64,000 bases of DNA from PALSA-350 sp036500845 (GTDB lineage: Bacteria; Acidobacteriota; Terriglobia; Terriglobales; Acidobacteriaceae). The position numbers were made by a program, and so were the translations under genes. This document shows positions 17,580-26,342 of this stretch, one piece after another. Position 1 is the stretch's first letter; each line of letters starts with the position of its first letter. The DNA lies in NCBI GenBank assembly GCA_036500845.1, contig DASYBJ010000189.1, positions 1 to 64,000 of the forward strand, given 5' to 3'. The notes below the pieces were generated by a model, which saw nothing but the letters and a program-made list of their open reading frames with translations, made no database searches and was not told where the DNA came from.

Positions 17580-19537
17580 AGATACGGACTGAAGTGGCAA
17601 TCGCCTCTCCGCCTCAACCCGACACCCGCGTGTTCAATCGCTGGGCGCAGGTCTATGATGCTCAGCCAAACCCCCTGCTCCTGCTGGAAGAGCGTACAGC
17701 TACACGGCTCCTGCCCCCCGTAAGCGGTGGCGATGTTTTGGATCTCGGGTGCGGGACCGGTCGCTGGCTCACGCACTTGGAAGCACTCAACCCAGGCTCG
17801 CTCACAGGCATTGATTGCTCAACGGCCATGCTGGAGCGCGCCCGCGAAAAGGTCCGTCCCACAACAAAGCTCCAACAAGGCGACTGCTCAGCGCTGCCGG
17901 GCAAAGATGCTTCGTACACCTTTGTCATGGCGTCTTTTCTGCTCAGCTACCTGGAGGATCTGGAAGCGTTTGCGAGGGAATGTGCTCGCATCATTCGACC
18001 GGAGGGATGGATCCTTATCTCCGACATGCACCCGGTGACGGCGGCTGAGCGAGGCTGGACAAGAAGCTTCCATGTCGATGGCGCAAAGGTTGAGATAGCT
18101 GTTCATTCCCGGTCTTTGACGGAGATTATCGCTGTTTTCCAGCAGAATGGATTCCATGTTCGAGTTCTTATTGAGCCCGCATTTGAAGAGCCCGAGCACT
18201 TGGTATTCGAGGATGCCGGGAAGCTCGCGGAGTACGAAGCGCTAGCTGGAGTGGCTGCAATTTATATCTTGAAATTGCAAAAGCAAAGACCGCGTATGCC
18301 GCTGCAATTTCCTACGGAGCGCAAGGCGCTCCAACTTACGAATGCACGCCTCGGCATGGGCCCCGTTACCTGGAGAGACGGGGTCCTCTTGATAGAAGAT
18401 GGACGAATTTCCGCGATCCGTGACAAAGTCGACGCAACAGCGCAGGTACTCAACCTGCGAGGTTATGTACTTCTCCCAGGGCTGATCAATTCGCACGAGC
18501 ATCTCGAGTTCGGACTGTTTCCAAAGCTCGGGCGCCCCGCAGGTTCCCCCTCCTATCGAAACTCGACAGAGTGGGCTAAGGAGATCCATCGGGCTAACTC
18601 CGGAATCATTGAGCGCTACAAGCAAATTCCGAAGACGGCTCAGCTATGGTGGGGAGCGATACGCAATCTTCTGTGCGGCGTCACAACAGTCTGCCATCAT
18701 AATCCGCTGCACGAGGACCTGACTCGTCCAGATTTTCCCGTGCGCGTTCTCTCTCACTTCGGCTGGTCGCACTCGCTCGCATTCGACCCGGATCTGGCCG
18801 ATAAATTTCAGGGTACGCCGAGACAGCACCCGTTCATCGTCCACGCGGCTGAGGGTACTGACGAAGAAAGCAGGAACGAACTCTCCCGGCTTGACCAAAT
18901 GCATGTGTTGGATGAGCGCACGGTGCTCGTCCATGGCCTGGCATCCACTGCAAGAGAGATATCCCTGATCAACCGGCGCGGTGCTTCGCTGGTCGTTTGC
19001 CCGACCTCGAACCGCTTTCTTTTTGGAAAGACTCTTTCGCGCGAGCTACTGGCTTCGATCGAGCGGCTCGCACTTGGCAGCGACTCGCCGATCACGGCGG
19101 CGGGCGATCTGCTCGATGAGGTTCGCTATCTTTATGCAGAGTCGGGTCTCAACCCGAGAATGATCTACAGAATGGTCACCGACAGTCCTGCCCGGATGTT
19201 TCGTCTAAGGGATGGCCAGGGAGCAATCGTGGAATCCGGACTCGCCGATTTAATCGCAGTTCGCGACCAATACGATATCCCCGCCCGCGCCATCTCGGAG
19301 CTCACCTTCGGTGACGTCAAGTTGGTTCTGCTTGGAGGTCGAGTTCAGATGGCGTGTCCTTATCTGTACGCACGCTTGCCGGACCATCTCCGTTCCGGCA
19401 TGGAACTCATCGAGGTGGCGGGCTACCAAAGCTGGATTCGATCGCCACTGCAGGCCCTCTTCGAAGCTGCTAAGGTTCTCGGCCAGAAAAAACTGTTGCT
19501 CGCCGGGAGGGAGGTGCGTTATCGCGGAACTCTATGA
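17576..19537 (+). CDS. Methyltransferase-amidohydrolase fusion protein
   Basis: 653 residues from a GTG in a GTGA overlap. Residues 1-235 form a class I methyltransferase (VLDLGCGTGRW at about 54-64, GIDCSTAML). Residues about 250-653 form a TRZ/ATZ-type metal-dependent amidohydrolase: HEH metal pair (His307, His309) in LPGLINSHEHL, HAAEG (His423, catalytic-type Glu426), VHGLA (His453) and GSDSP (Asp503). This is the full deaminase/hydrolase ligand set of the cytosine, guanine and aminodeoxyfutalosine deaminase superfamily. One frame runs through both domains with no internal stop. The fusion suggests sequential methylation and deamination, or hydrolysis, of one intermediate; the substrate is unknown. 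The stop is followed directly by the last operon gene. Confidence 0.88.
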   Translation: MKIRTEVAIASPPQPDTRVFNRWAQVYDAQPNPLLLLEERTATRLLPPVSGGDVLDLGCGTGRWLTHLEALNPGSLTGIDCSTAMLERAREKVRPTTKLQQGDCSALPGKDASYTFVMASFLLSYLEDLEAFARECARIIRPEGWILISDMHPVTAAERGWTRSFHVDGAKVEIAVHSRSLTEIIAVFQQNGFHVRVLIEPAFEEPEHLVFEDAGKLAEYEALAGVAAIYILKLQKQRPRMPLQFPTERKALQLTNARLGMGPVTWRDGVLLIEDGRISAIRDKVDATAQVLNLRGYVLLPGLINSHEHLEFGLFPKLGRPAGSPSYRNSTEWAKEIHRANSGIIERYKQIPKTAQLWWGAIRNLLCGVTTVCHHNPLHEDLTRPDFPVRVLSHFGWSHSLAFDPDLADKFQGTPRQHPFIVHAAEGTDEESRNELSRLDQMHVLDERTVLVHGLASTAREISLINRRGASLVVCPTSNRFLFGKTLSRELLASIERLALGSDSPITAAGDLLDEVRYLYAESGLNPRMIYRMVTDSPARMFRLRDGQGAIVESGLADLIAVRDQYDIPARAISELTFGDVKLVLLGGRVQMACPYLYARLPDHLRSGMELIEVAGYQSWIRSPLQALFEAAKVLGQKKLLLAGREVRYRGTL

Positions 19538-20549
19538 AATTCAGACCGCTCCGCCGGCGCATCTTCAGGGGTCGCGGATTACCACGCTTCCCATCCTGCT
19601 GGTCAATATTCACAGCCAATGCAATTGCCGGTGTGTGATGTGCGACATCTGGAAGCGAAAGGACGGGCGCGAGTTCCATGCTGCCGATCTCGAACGGCAT
19701 CGGGAATCGATACAAACACTAGGAGTGAAGCAGGTTGTGCTGACCGGAGGCGAGCCTCTGCTCAATCGTGAGTTGGACGCGATTTGCTTGTTCTTTCGCG
19801 ATCTCGGACTTCGCGTCACGCTCCTCACCACTGGCCTGTTGCTGCGGAAGAGGGCAGCTACTGTCGCGAATGGCTTCGACGACATCATTCTCTCTATTGA
19901 TGGTCCGCCGGACGTCCATGACCGAATTCGCAGCGTTCCGGGCGCCTTTCGCTCGATTCAGCAGGGCGTGTTCGCCGTGCGTGAGCGCCAGCCACAGATC
20001 CCGATATCCTGCCGGACTACGGTGCAGAAGCTGAACCATACACACCTGCGCGCCACGGTCGCCGCCGCCAAATCTCTTGGACTTACAAGTATCTCTTTCC
20101 TCGCGGCCGACATCTCGTCAGCCGCTTTTAACCGGGAGGAACGCTGGGCCCCCGAACGCCAGAGCGAGATTGCACTTAACCGAACCGAGCTCGTCGAACT
20201 GGAAGAAGAGATCGAGCTTCTGATCCAGATGCATCAGGAAGACATCGAGCGGGGGTTCATCGCGGAAAGCAATGCGAAGTTGCGCAGGATTGGAGCTCGC
20301 TTTCGTGAACACGTCGAAGGCACGACACCAAAAGCTCCTATCTGCAACGCTCCATGGGTCTCTGCCGTGATCGAAGTGGATGGCAGTGTCAGGCCCTGCT
20401 TCTTCCATCCTGCCGTCGGCAACGCACATCAACACACATTACAAGAGGCGATCAATACTGAGAGTGCCCTCTCGTTTAGAAGCCGCCTTAAGATTGCCAG
20501 CAATCCCACCTGCCAGCGTTGCGTTTGCTCCCTGAACTACCCTCGATAA
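19521..20549 (+). CDS. Radical SAM enzyme with SPASM-like C-terminal cysteines
   Basis: About 342 residues. The radical SAM motif is CNCRCVMC (CxxxCxxC, Cys34, 38, 41 in this numbering), followed by LTGGEPLLN and ILSIDGPPDVHD. The C terminus has CNAPWVS, RPCFFH and a terminal CQRCVCS group, matching SPASM or twitch auxiliary cluster ligands as in PqqE- or MoaA-like maturases. There is no B12 domain. The start is unusual: homology-like sequence begins near 19521, yet no ATG, GTG or TTG exists in this frame close by. The only canonical starts are a GTG at 19311 and a TTG soon after it, both deep in the preceding gene. An ATC at 19521 has GGGAGGT correctly placed, so I use it provisionally. Confidence 0.8.
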   Translation: MAELYEIQTAPPAHLQGSRITTLPILLVNIHSQCNCRCVMCDIWKRKDGREFHAADLERHRESIQTLGVKQVVLTGGEPLLNRELDAICLFFRDLGLRVTLLTTGLLLRKRAATVANGFDDIILSIDGPPDVHDRIRSVPGAFRSIQQGVFAVRERQPQIPISCRTTVQKLNHTHLRATVAAAKSLGLTSISFLAADISSAAFNREERWAPERQSEIALNRTELVELEEEIELLIQMHQEDIERGFIAESNAKLRRIGARFREHVEGTTPKAPICNAPWVSAVIEVDGSVRPCFFHPAVGNAHQHTLQEAINTESALSFRSRLKIASNPTCQRCVCSLNYPR

Positions 20550-20652
20550 TCTCACTCGCCCGGGACAGCACAAGCCGACGCGATGGATTGGCATTCGTGG
20601 AGAAAAGACAGAAGCGTCCGTAAGGCGCGTGTGACCACGCCAGTAGCGCTTG

Positions 20653-20772
20653 TCAGGCCGATTTCTCTATCTTTGGAGCGAACTCGATGATCTTCCCGCG
20701 CTTTTCGGGGGGAACCCATTTCGCGCTTATTCGGAAGTTGTTCGGTACGTAAATCTCGATTACTTTTGCCAC
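20653..20772 (-). CDS. Small conserved-looking protein, 39 residues
   Basis: GTG start complementary to 20770-20772, with AGGGA about 7 bases upstream on the minus strand, and a TGA at 20653-20655. The peptide begins VAKVIEIYVPNNFR, continues ISAKWVPPEKRGKIIEF and ends PKIEKSA. It is basic, proline-containing and has no membrane segment. From memory, very similar short proteins with a K-W-x-P-P-x-x-R-G-K core recur in acidobacterial genomes, but I cannot verify this here. Function unknown. It is convergent with the radical SAM operon, and the large + strand ORF covering this region is probably its shadow. Confidence 0.6.
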   Translation of the reverse strand: MAKVIEIYVPNNFRISAKWVPPEKRGKIIEFAPKIEKSA

Positions 20773-21105
20773 AGTCTTCCCTGCCTTCTTCCCCTAAGAC
20801 TCCCGGACGGTGTTTACAGGATGCAGCGGCTTGCGATTCGTGTGACCCTGCCACTTTCACCGGCACTGAGCACGCACGAAATCGCTTCGTCTCCGCTGTT
20901 TCATCAGGGGCTAACAGGTGCGCTTGACCTGATTTACTTCGCTGCTTTCCAGCACCCTTCAACGAAAGCCGTTTTCAAGTCCTCTGAAGTATTGGACTCG
21001 CGCGAGTCGAGTTGGGATTCGCACATTGTCCAATGGTTGCCAAACGATAGTTCGCCAGGTTTAGCAAACGGATTCACATCCGCAGGACGCCAGAATCGAC
21101 AAGGC

Positions 21106-21405
21106 TTACCTCTCGATGCTCTTGGCAAAACTGGGTGTCTCTTCTGCGCTATGAGCGTCGATAACGCGTTGCATTGTATCGTTTACTTGCTCAAGGGAGG
21201 CCCCGCTCTTTTCCACGAACGCCAGATACTCATCAGTCTCGAAACCGCTCTCAGACAGTGGTTTCACAGCTAAGTCCCAGCTGAGCTGCACTTTGATACG
21301 CTCTTGCCGAACGAACATATCGGACAGCAAAAGCAGCCGGTAATGCTGCTTCTCCGCAATGTCTTCTGTCCAGTGCTGTACCATCAGTCCGGGTCCGACC
21401 ATCTC
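21106..21405 (-). CDS. Hypothetical protein, about 99 residues
   Basis: The minus-strand frame beginning MVGPGLMVQHWTED has balanced amphipathic composition and protein-like codon use up to a TAA at 21106-21108. The ORF can be extended to an ATG at 21519, but the extra 38 residues (rich in Arg and low in pattern) look non-coding. No domain recognised and no ribosome-binding site stands out. A + strand ORF (20650-21273) competes for the same DNA and looks less protein-like. Confidence 0.35.
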   Translation of the reverse strand, partial: EMVGPGLMVQHWTEDIAEKQHYRLLLLSDMFVRQERIKVQLSWDLAVKPLSESGFETDEYLAFVEKSGASLEQVNDTMQRVIDAHSAEETPSFAKSIER

Positions 21406-21649
21406 AACATCGATCGAAATGCGTTTACGTCGGCGTCCGGCTTGCTCCACCGGCAATATGTGCGGTGAGCTCGCGCCTAGGTCTAGGAACCTTCGCTGCT
21501 TCCACCTAGACTCGTTCAATTTAATTGTTTCGTTGCTTAGAATTCGGCATGCGCAGACCGTGGGCGATTTGAAGGTTATGACTCGCCCAGTTTTCTACGA
21601 CCGTTCAAGGAAATTGCATCAGATAAAACTAGAGCCGCCTCTAATTTGT

Positions 21650-22060
21650 ATGCGGAGAATGGTGCGTAGACTCAAGTATGTTGCGCTGGCAGCTCTCGCT
21701 GGCCTTGCCTTCTTCGCGACCTCTCCCGAAACCATTGCCCAGATCAGCGTCAACATCGGGCAGCCACCTGTCTGCCCTTACGGCTACTATGACATTCCGC
21801 CTTACGCCTGTGCTCCGTACGGATACTATGGCCCAGAGTGGTTCTCAGGAGCCGTCTTTATCGGTGCTGGTCCCTGGTTCCGCGGGCGTGACCATTTCTA
21901 CGGTCACGTGGACAATCACTTTCATCCTGATCACGGATATCATGGCCCAATGCCAGGGCGCGGCGAAGCGCCCCGAGCAGGATGGAATGGCCACGTCGAT
22001 CACTTCCATGGCAATGAGGTCCGCGATGGCCATGGTCACGTAGGCGGCGGCAGACACTAA
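21650..22060 (+). CDS. Secreted Gly/Tyr/His-rich protein
   Basis: 136 residues from the ATG at 21650; the longer frame back to 21359 lacks protein character. A signal peptide (RRLKYVALAALAGLAFF, cleavage near TIAQ) leads into a segment with CPYGYYDIPPYACAPYGYYGPEW, here two Tyr-rich turns each with one Cys. A C-terminal half follows that is very rich in His, Gly and Asp (HVDNHFHPDHGYHG, DGHGHVGGGRH). The pattern resembles periplasmic YxWGxW-type or metal-binding surface proteins of proteobacteria and acidobacteria. Metal binding is an inference from composition. A strong hairpin follows at 22087-22114. Confidence 0.7.
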   Translation: MRRMVRRLKYVALAALAGLAFFATSPETIAQISVNIGQPPVCPYGYYDIPPYACAPYGYYGPEWFSGAVFIGAGPWFRGRDHFYGHVDNHFHPDHGYHGPMPGRGEAPRAGWNGHVDHFHGNEVRDGHGHVGGGRH

Positions 22061-22086
22061 AACGTCTCCCCCAAAGCTTTAAGGTG

Positions 22087-22114
22087 TGTGTCAATCATGC
22101 CAATGATTGACACA
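22087..22114. terminator. Perfect 12-bp hairpin between convergent genes
   Basis: TGTGTCAATCAT (22087-22098) and ATGATTGACACA (22103-22114) are exact inverse complements around a GCCA loop. It lies between the 3' end of the His-rich protein and the 3' end of the histidine kinase. No T-run follows on either side, so it may terminate weakly in both directions, protect mRNA ends, or be a protein-binding palindrome. Confidence 0.5.
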
Positions 22115-22323
22115 TCTCCCAATCTGCGGGGCAGCGAGATAGCTTAAGATGCGCAACCAGAAGGGATGAGAATGGGAAAGCCCTCGACAAAGAGCTTCCG
22201 CGGTTCCCTTGTGAGTTGCAGAGTGTGGTTGGTCGACTTTGAGCCCCTTCAGCAGGCCGTGAATGGCAGCACGCGCTAAGGCGGGGGTCATCCATAACGG
22301 CACCGTGGGGCCGTCTTAGCCTT

Positions 22324-25263
22324 TCATGCGCTGGTGTCGAGTTTGGTTGGCAAGGTGAAATAGAAGGTTGCGCCGCGCGGAGTGTTGCCGGCAGCCCACA
22401 ATCGGCCACCATGCGATTCGACGATGGAGCGGCTGATACGAAGCCCCATACCGGTCCCATGGGGCTTGGTGGTAAAGAAGGCGTTGAAGATCTTCTCCGT
22501 GTGCTGTGGCGGCAGCCCCACGCCGCTATCGGTGACAGAGACCGCAACTTCCTCGTTTTCCGCTCGCCGAGACTTGATGGTTAGCTCGCGCGCCCCATGC
22601 ACGTCCTTCATTGCATCGATGCCGTTCATCATGAGGTTCATCAACACCTGCTGCAATTGCACTCGGTCCCCCATGACTTGCGGAAGATCTGTGGCCAGTT
22701 CCGTCCGGACCGATATGGAGTATCTTGTTGCCTCGGCGCGCAGCAGGACGATCATTTCTCCGATGACTTCGTTTACATCAAGCAACTTGTGTTGAGGAGT
22801 ACCCTTCTGGAAGAGCTGGCGAATGCGGCGGACGATTTCCCCAGCAAGCGTTCCGTCTTTCACAATTCTCATGGCAGCCGCCCGCGCCTGTTCCAGATCG
22901 GGCTGATCGCGTGTAAGCCAGAGCAGGCAGGTATTTGCGTTCGTGACGGCAGCCGTAATCGGTTGATTCACTTCATGCGCCAGCGAGGCAGTCAGCTCTC
23001 CCATGGTGGTCACACGGTTGACGTGTGCGAGATCCGACAGTGCCTGACGTAACGCTTCTTCGGCTTGCTTGCGTTTACCGATGTCTACCATCACGCCACG
23101 CAAGCGGGTTGGGCGATCATTTTCCACCACAACTGTTACTAAGTCGCGTAGTAAAACAACGCTTCCGTCGGCGGCGACCATGCGGTACTCAAAATCGTGG
23201 TCGCGTTTCTCAGCTGTTGCGGATTGGCAGAACTCGAGAGCCCACTCCCGGTCTTCTGGGTGAAGGTGGTCCATCCAGAATGTCGGTTCGGACAACCAGC
23301 GTTCCACCGGGTAGCCTAGGACGCGCTCGGCCTGCTTACTGATGAACGAAAACTGGAAACTTGGCACATCCGCTTCCCAAACAATGCCTTCGACCGAATT
23401 AACCAGGTCTCGGAAGCGCTGCTGCGCAGCTACCGCTTCGGCGAAGGCCGCTCGTTCACTTGCCAGCAATCTTTCGCGCTCTTCATCGGCCTGCTTCCGT
23501 TCGGTCACATCTATAACCGTAGCAATGTACTCAACAACCGCCCCGGCATCATCGAGAATCGGGCGGGCAACACTGTGGACGTGCCTTATCGATCCGTCGG
23601 GAAGAAGAATTCGGTAGTTGGACTCCCAATTGGTCTTTTCGCTTAAGGCCTTGGCAGCTCTCTGTTCGTTAATTGCCAGATCCTCAGGATGAACCCTTCG
23701 TCGAAACATTTCCAATGTCGGTTTGTCTTCGCCAGGATCGTAACCAAAGATTCGGAGCAACTCGGGCGAGGCGAAAACAGTCTCCGAGGGAAGCTTGCGT
23801 GCCCAACTCCCTGTACGGCCCAGTCTCTGAGCCTCATGCAAATACGCTTCGCTTTGCAGCAGCATTTGTTCTGCTTGCTTGCGCTCGATAGCGATACTGG
23901 CAAGATGGGTGATTTGGCTTATGAGGCTTTGGTCTTGCCCAGTAGGGCTGCGCGGTTCGCGATAATAAATTGCAAAAGTTCCCAACACCTTGCCTGCTGA
24001 GGAGAGTATCGGGGTGGACCAGCACGCTCGCAGCCCGTATGTCAGGGCCAGGTCGCGGAAATCAGCCCACCGCGGATCGGTGGCGATATCGGAGACGATC
24101 ACTGGCTCCGCACGGTAAGCGGCCGTTCCACAAGAGCCCACCGACGGGCCGATGAACATGCCATCGATTGCCTGGTTGTACGGGGTTGGCAGATGGGGCG
24201 CCGCTCCGTGCCGAAGACGGTTGCCACTCGGATCCAGCAAAAGGATCGAAGAGAGAGAGCCGCTGGCGAGTTCTTCAACGAGCCGGCATAGCTTATCAAG
24301 GATGACAGCGCAAGAATCACCCCCGGCTATCATCTCGAGAAGCCGCTTCTCAGTAGCCAGCAATGTCTCCGCCCGCTTGCGATCCTCGATGTCGAAGGCG
24401 GATGTATACCATTTGACCAGTTTCCCTGTTTCGTCATGCAGAGGCACGGCGCGAAACAAGAGCCAGCGATACTCACCGTCGAACCGGCGTGCGCGTGCTT
24501 CGTGCTCGCCCGGTTCTCCGGACACCAGCATCGATATCCAATGAGCCCTAAACCCTGGCAGATCTTCGGGATGGATTACCGGCTGCCGGTCCGAACCGTT
24601 GGTATCCGACGCCGAAGGCATGGGCATCTTCATCACGTCAGCCCGGTCCAGTGCCGTCTCCAAAGAAAACCCGAAATAATCCAGCCAACCTTTATTCACG
24701 TAATCAAGGTAACCGTCAGGACCACAAGTGTTTATCAGCGCGGGAGTTGTGTCCACCACAAGCCGAAGACGCTGTTCGGCAAGAGCTTCGCTTCGCCGGA
24801 GTTCCTCTTCTGCACGCTTACGGTCGCTGAAGTCCATTACCGCTCCGACAAACTCGAGGTCACCCGATTCATCGTTTAAGGGGCGGCCCATAACGCGGAC
24901 ATATTTGACGCGCCCATCCTGCATCAGCAATCGAAATTCAAGATCAAAATCCTTACCTTCCCGTGCCACGCGTTCGATTGTCTGTTTCACGCGTGCCAGG
25001 TCTTCCGGATGAGTCCGTTGGAGAGCAAGTTCGACGCTCGGTGTCGTCGTTCGGTCGTATTGGAAGATGCGAAAAGTTTCCTCTGACCAGAAGATCTCGC
25101 CGGTGGAGGGCAGCCAGCCGAAGCTGCCCGTGTGGCTGATCCTTTGGGCCTCCGCCAAGTACGCCTCGTTTCGCCGCTCGGCACGCTGACGAGCGATAAG
25201 AATGCTGCCTGCATTCTGCAGTGCAACCGATCGCAGTAGCTCATCGTGATCCCTCGGCGTCAT
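22324..25263 (-). CDS. Multi-PAS/GAF soluble sensor histidine kinase
   Basis: 979 residues, no membrane segment. Domains in order: PAS (about 40-150), PAS with PAC (165-300), GAF (310-465), PAS (475-595), PAS (620-740), HisKA with the phospho-acceptor box SLAHEVNQPITAAV (His near 765), and a HATPase_c domain with an N-box (LMNLMMNGIDAM), DSGVGLPP and GTGMGL. The PAS-PAC units contain typical HPED and DGS motifs. The HE-x-NQP acceptor box is that of FixL/NtrB-like kinases. No response regulator is adjacent. The ATG overlaps the stop of the MetE-like gene (ATGA, 25260-25263), so the kinase is translated together with that enzyme, which may inform on its signal. Confidence 0.92.
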   Translation of the reverse strand: MTPRDHDELLRSVALQNAGSILIARQRAERRNEAYLAEAQRISHTGSFGWLPSTGEIFWSEETFRIFQYDRTTTPSVELALQRTHPEDLARVKQTIERVAREGKDFDLEFRLLMQDGRVKYVRVMGRPLNDESGDLEFVGAVMDFSDRKRAEEELRRSEALAEQRLRLVVDTTPALINTCGPDGYLDYVNKGWLDYFGFSLETALDRADVMKMPMPSASDTNGSDRQPVIHPEDLPGFRAHWISMLVSGEPGEHEARARRFDGEYRWLLFRAVPLHDETGKLVKWYTSAFDIEDRKRAETLLATEKRLLEMIAGGDSCAVILDKLCRLVEELASGSLSSILLLDPSGNRLRHGAAPHLPTPYNQAIDGMFIGPSVGSCGTAAYRAEPVIVSDIATDPRWADFRDLALTYGLRACWSTPILSSAGKVLGTFAIYYREPRSPTGQDQSLISQITHLASIAIERKQAEQMLLQSEAYLHEAQRLGRTGSWARKLPSETVFASPELLRIFGYDPGEDKPTLEMFRRRVHPEDLAINEQRAAKALSEKTNWESNYRILLPDGSIRHVHSVARPILDDAGAVVEYIATVIDVTERKQADEERERLLASERAAFAEAVAAQQRFRDLVNSVEGIVWEADVPSFQFSFISKQAERVLGYPVERWLSEPTFWMDHLHPEDREWALEFCQSATAEKRDHDFEYRMVAADGSVVLLRDLVTVVVENDRPTRLRGVMVDIGKRKQAEEALRQALSDLAHVNRVTTMGELTASLAHEVNQPITAAVTNANTCLLWLTRDQPDLEQARAAAMRIVKDGTLAGEIVRRIRQLFQKGTPQHKLLDVNEVIGEMIVLLRAEATRYSISVRTELATDLPQVMGDRVQLQQVLMNLMMNGIDAMKDVHGARELTIKSRRAENEEVAVSVTDSGVGLPPQHTEKIFNAFFTTKPHGTGMGLRISRSIVESHGGRLWAAGNTPRGATFYFTLPTKLDTSA

Positions 25264-26342
25264 TGGTGACCTCCAATAAGTTTCTCCGCGAGTTTCGTGC
25301 CAAGCACGCGTGCCTTGATCTTGGCAAAGGCAGTATCACGGCTAGTTGAAGTGTCATCACTGAAAGGCGAGAATCCGCAGTCATCGGTAGTACCCAGTTG
25401 CTCAATTGGAATGTACTCAGAGGCTTCAAGTACACGGTCGCGAACTTCTTCCGGAGTCTCGATGTGGGGGTCAACCGGAGCTGTTACTCCCACGAAAACC
25501 CGCTGATCCGGTTTCCGGTATTTGCGAATGACTCTGAAAGCGTGGCGACGGTCCCGTTCACCCGCAAGCGCGATGTAGAAATTGCACGCCTTGAGCTCAA
25601 ACAAGCTTGGCAACAACTCTGCGTAATCAACATCCGCGCTGTGCGTCGAATCATTGTCATTCCCCGGGCAAGTATGAACCCCGATGCGCCTACGCTCCTC
25701 CGGCGAGAACCGCGAGAGCGCGAGATTATTTAGGTCGATGAAGCTATTAAGGAGGTAACCGGAGGGATCGATCTTCACGGCCAGCCGTCCTTCAGTGAAA
25801 TCGATTTGAACTTTATGCGCGCCCTTGTTCAAACAGCGCCGTATCTCGGTTTCATGCTCACCCAGCAGATCGTGGATGAATTGCTCGCGCGGATAATTGG
25901 GAATGCTCTCGGCTGGGTACATCAGACTCAACGCCGAGGGCGATATCACCGCCTGCTTGACCGGCACACGCGCATAGCGCAGGGCGACATCCAGGTAACC
26001 GTCTGCGTACCGCATGTAACGGAAAGGGCCGCGTGTGAGCCGCGACAGGCGGCGCGAATGACCGTCTGAGAACGCGATTTCGAAACCATCCGGGGCCGTG
26101 TTCGGAAGCCCATGGATGCAATACGTCGCAAAATTGTGATACTTCCTTTGCTCCCCATCCGTAACGACAGGAGAGCCTACGGCTTCAAACCGCTCAATAG
26201 TATCTCGAATCGCATCTTCATAGAGAGCGGCGAGGTCAGGATCCTCACTGTTGGCTTTTGCGACTCTCTCGATGAGATCAAGAGGTCGGGGGATACTGCC
26301 AATGGGCTCGGTGGGTATCGCGATGGGCGCTGACTTGGCCAT
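25260..26342 (-). CDS. MetE-like (cobalamin-independent methionine synthase family) enzyme
   Basis: 360 residues, the length of the short MetE C-terminal-domain family rather than of full MetE (about 750). It begins with IPTEPIGSIPRP, characteristic of the family. Candidate zinc ligands are His and Cys in VHTCPGND and Cys in TTDDCGFSPF near the C terminus, while VVTDGEQRKYH contributes the substrate side. Family members transfer methyl groups from methyl-tetrahydrofolates or other donors to thiols; several are uncharacterised, so the methyl acceptor is uncertain. It is the first gene of a two-gene operon with the histidine kinase. The upstream region to 26936 should hold the promoter. Confidence 0.85.
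   Translation of the reverse strand: MAKSAPIAIPTEPIGSIPRPLDLIERVAKANSEDPDLAALYEDAIRDTIERFEAVGSPVVTDGEQRKYHNFATYCIHGLPNTAPDGFEIAFSDGHSRRLSRLTRGPFRYMRYADGYLDVALRYARVPVKQAVISPSALSLMYPAESIPNYPREQFIHDLLGEHETEIRRCLNKGAHKVQIDFTEGRLAVKIDPSGYLLNSFIDLNNLALSRFSPEERRRIGVHTCPGNDNDSTHSADVDYAELLPSLFELKACNFYIALAGERDRRHAFRVIRKYRKPDQRVFVGVTAPVDPHIETPEEVRDRVLEASEYIPIEQLGTTDDCGFSPFSDDTSTSRDTAFAKIKARVLGTKLAEKLIGGHQ

Noticed and set aside
20650..21273. + strand ORF of 207 codons after the radical SAM operon
   Set aside because: Covers two minus-strand candidates with better start sites and sequence character; no domain or ribosome-binding site of its own.
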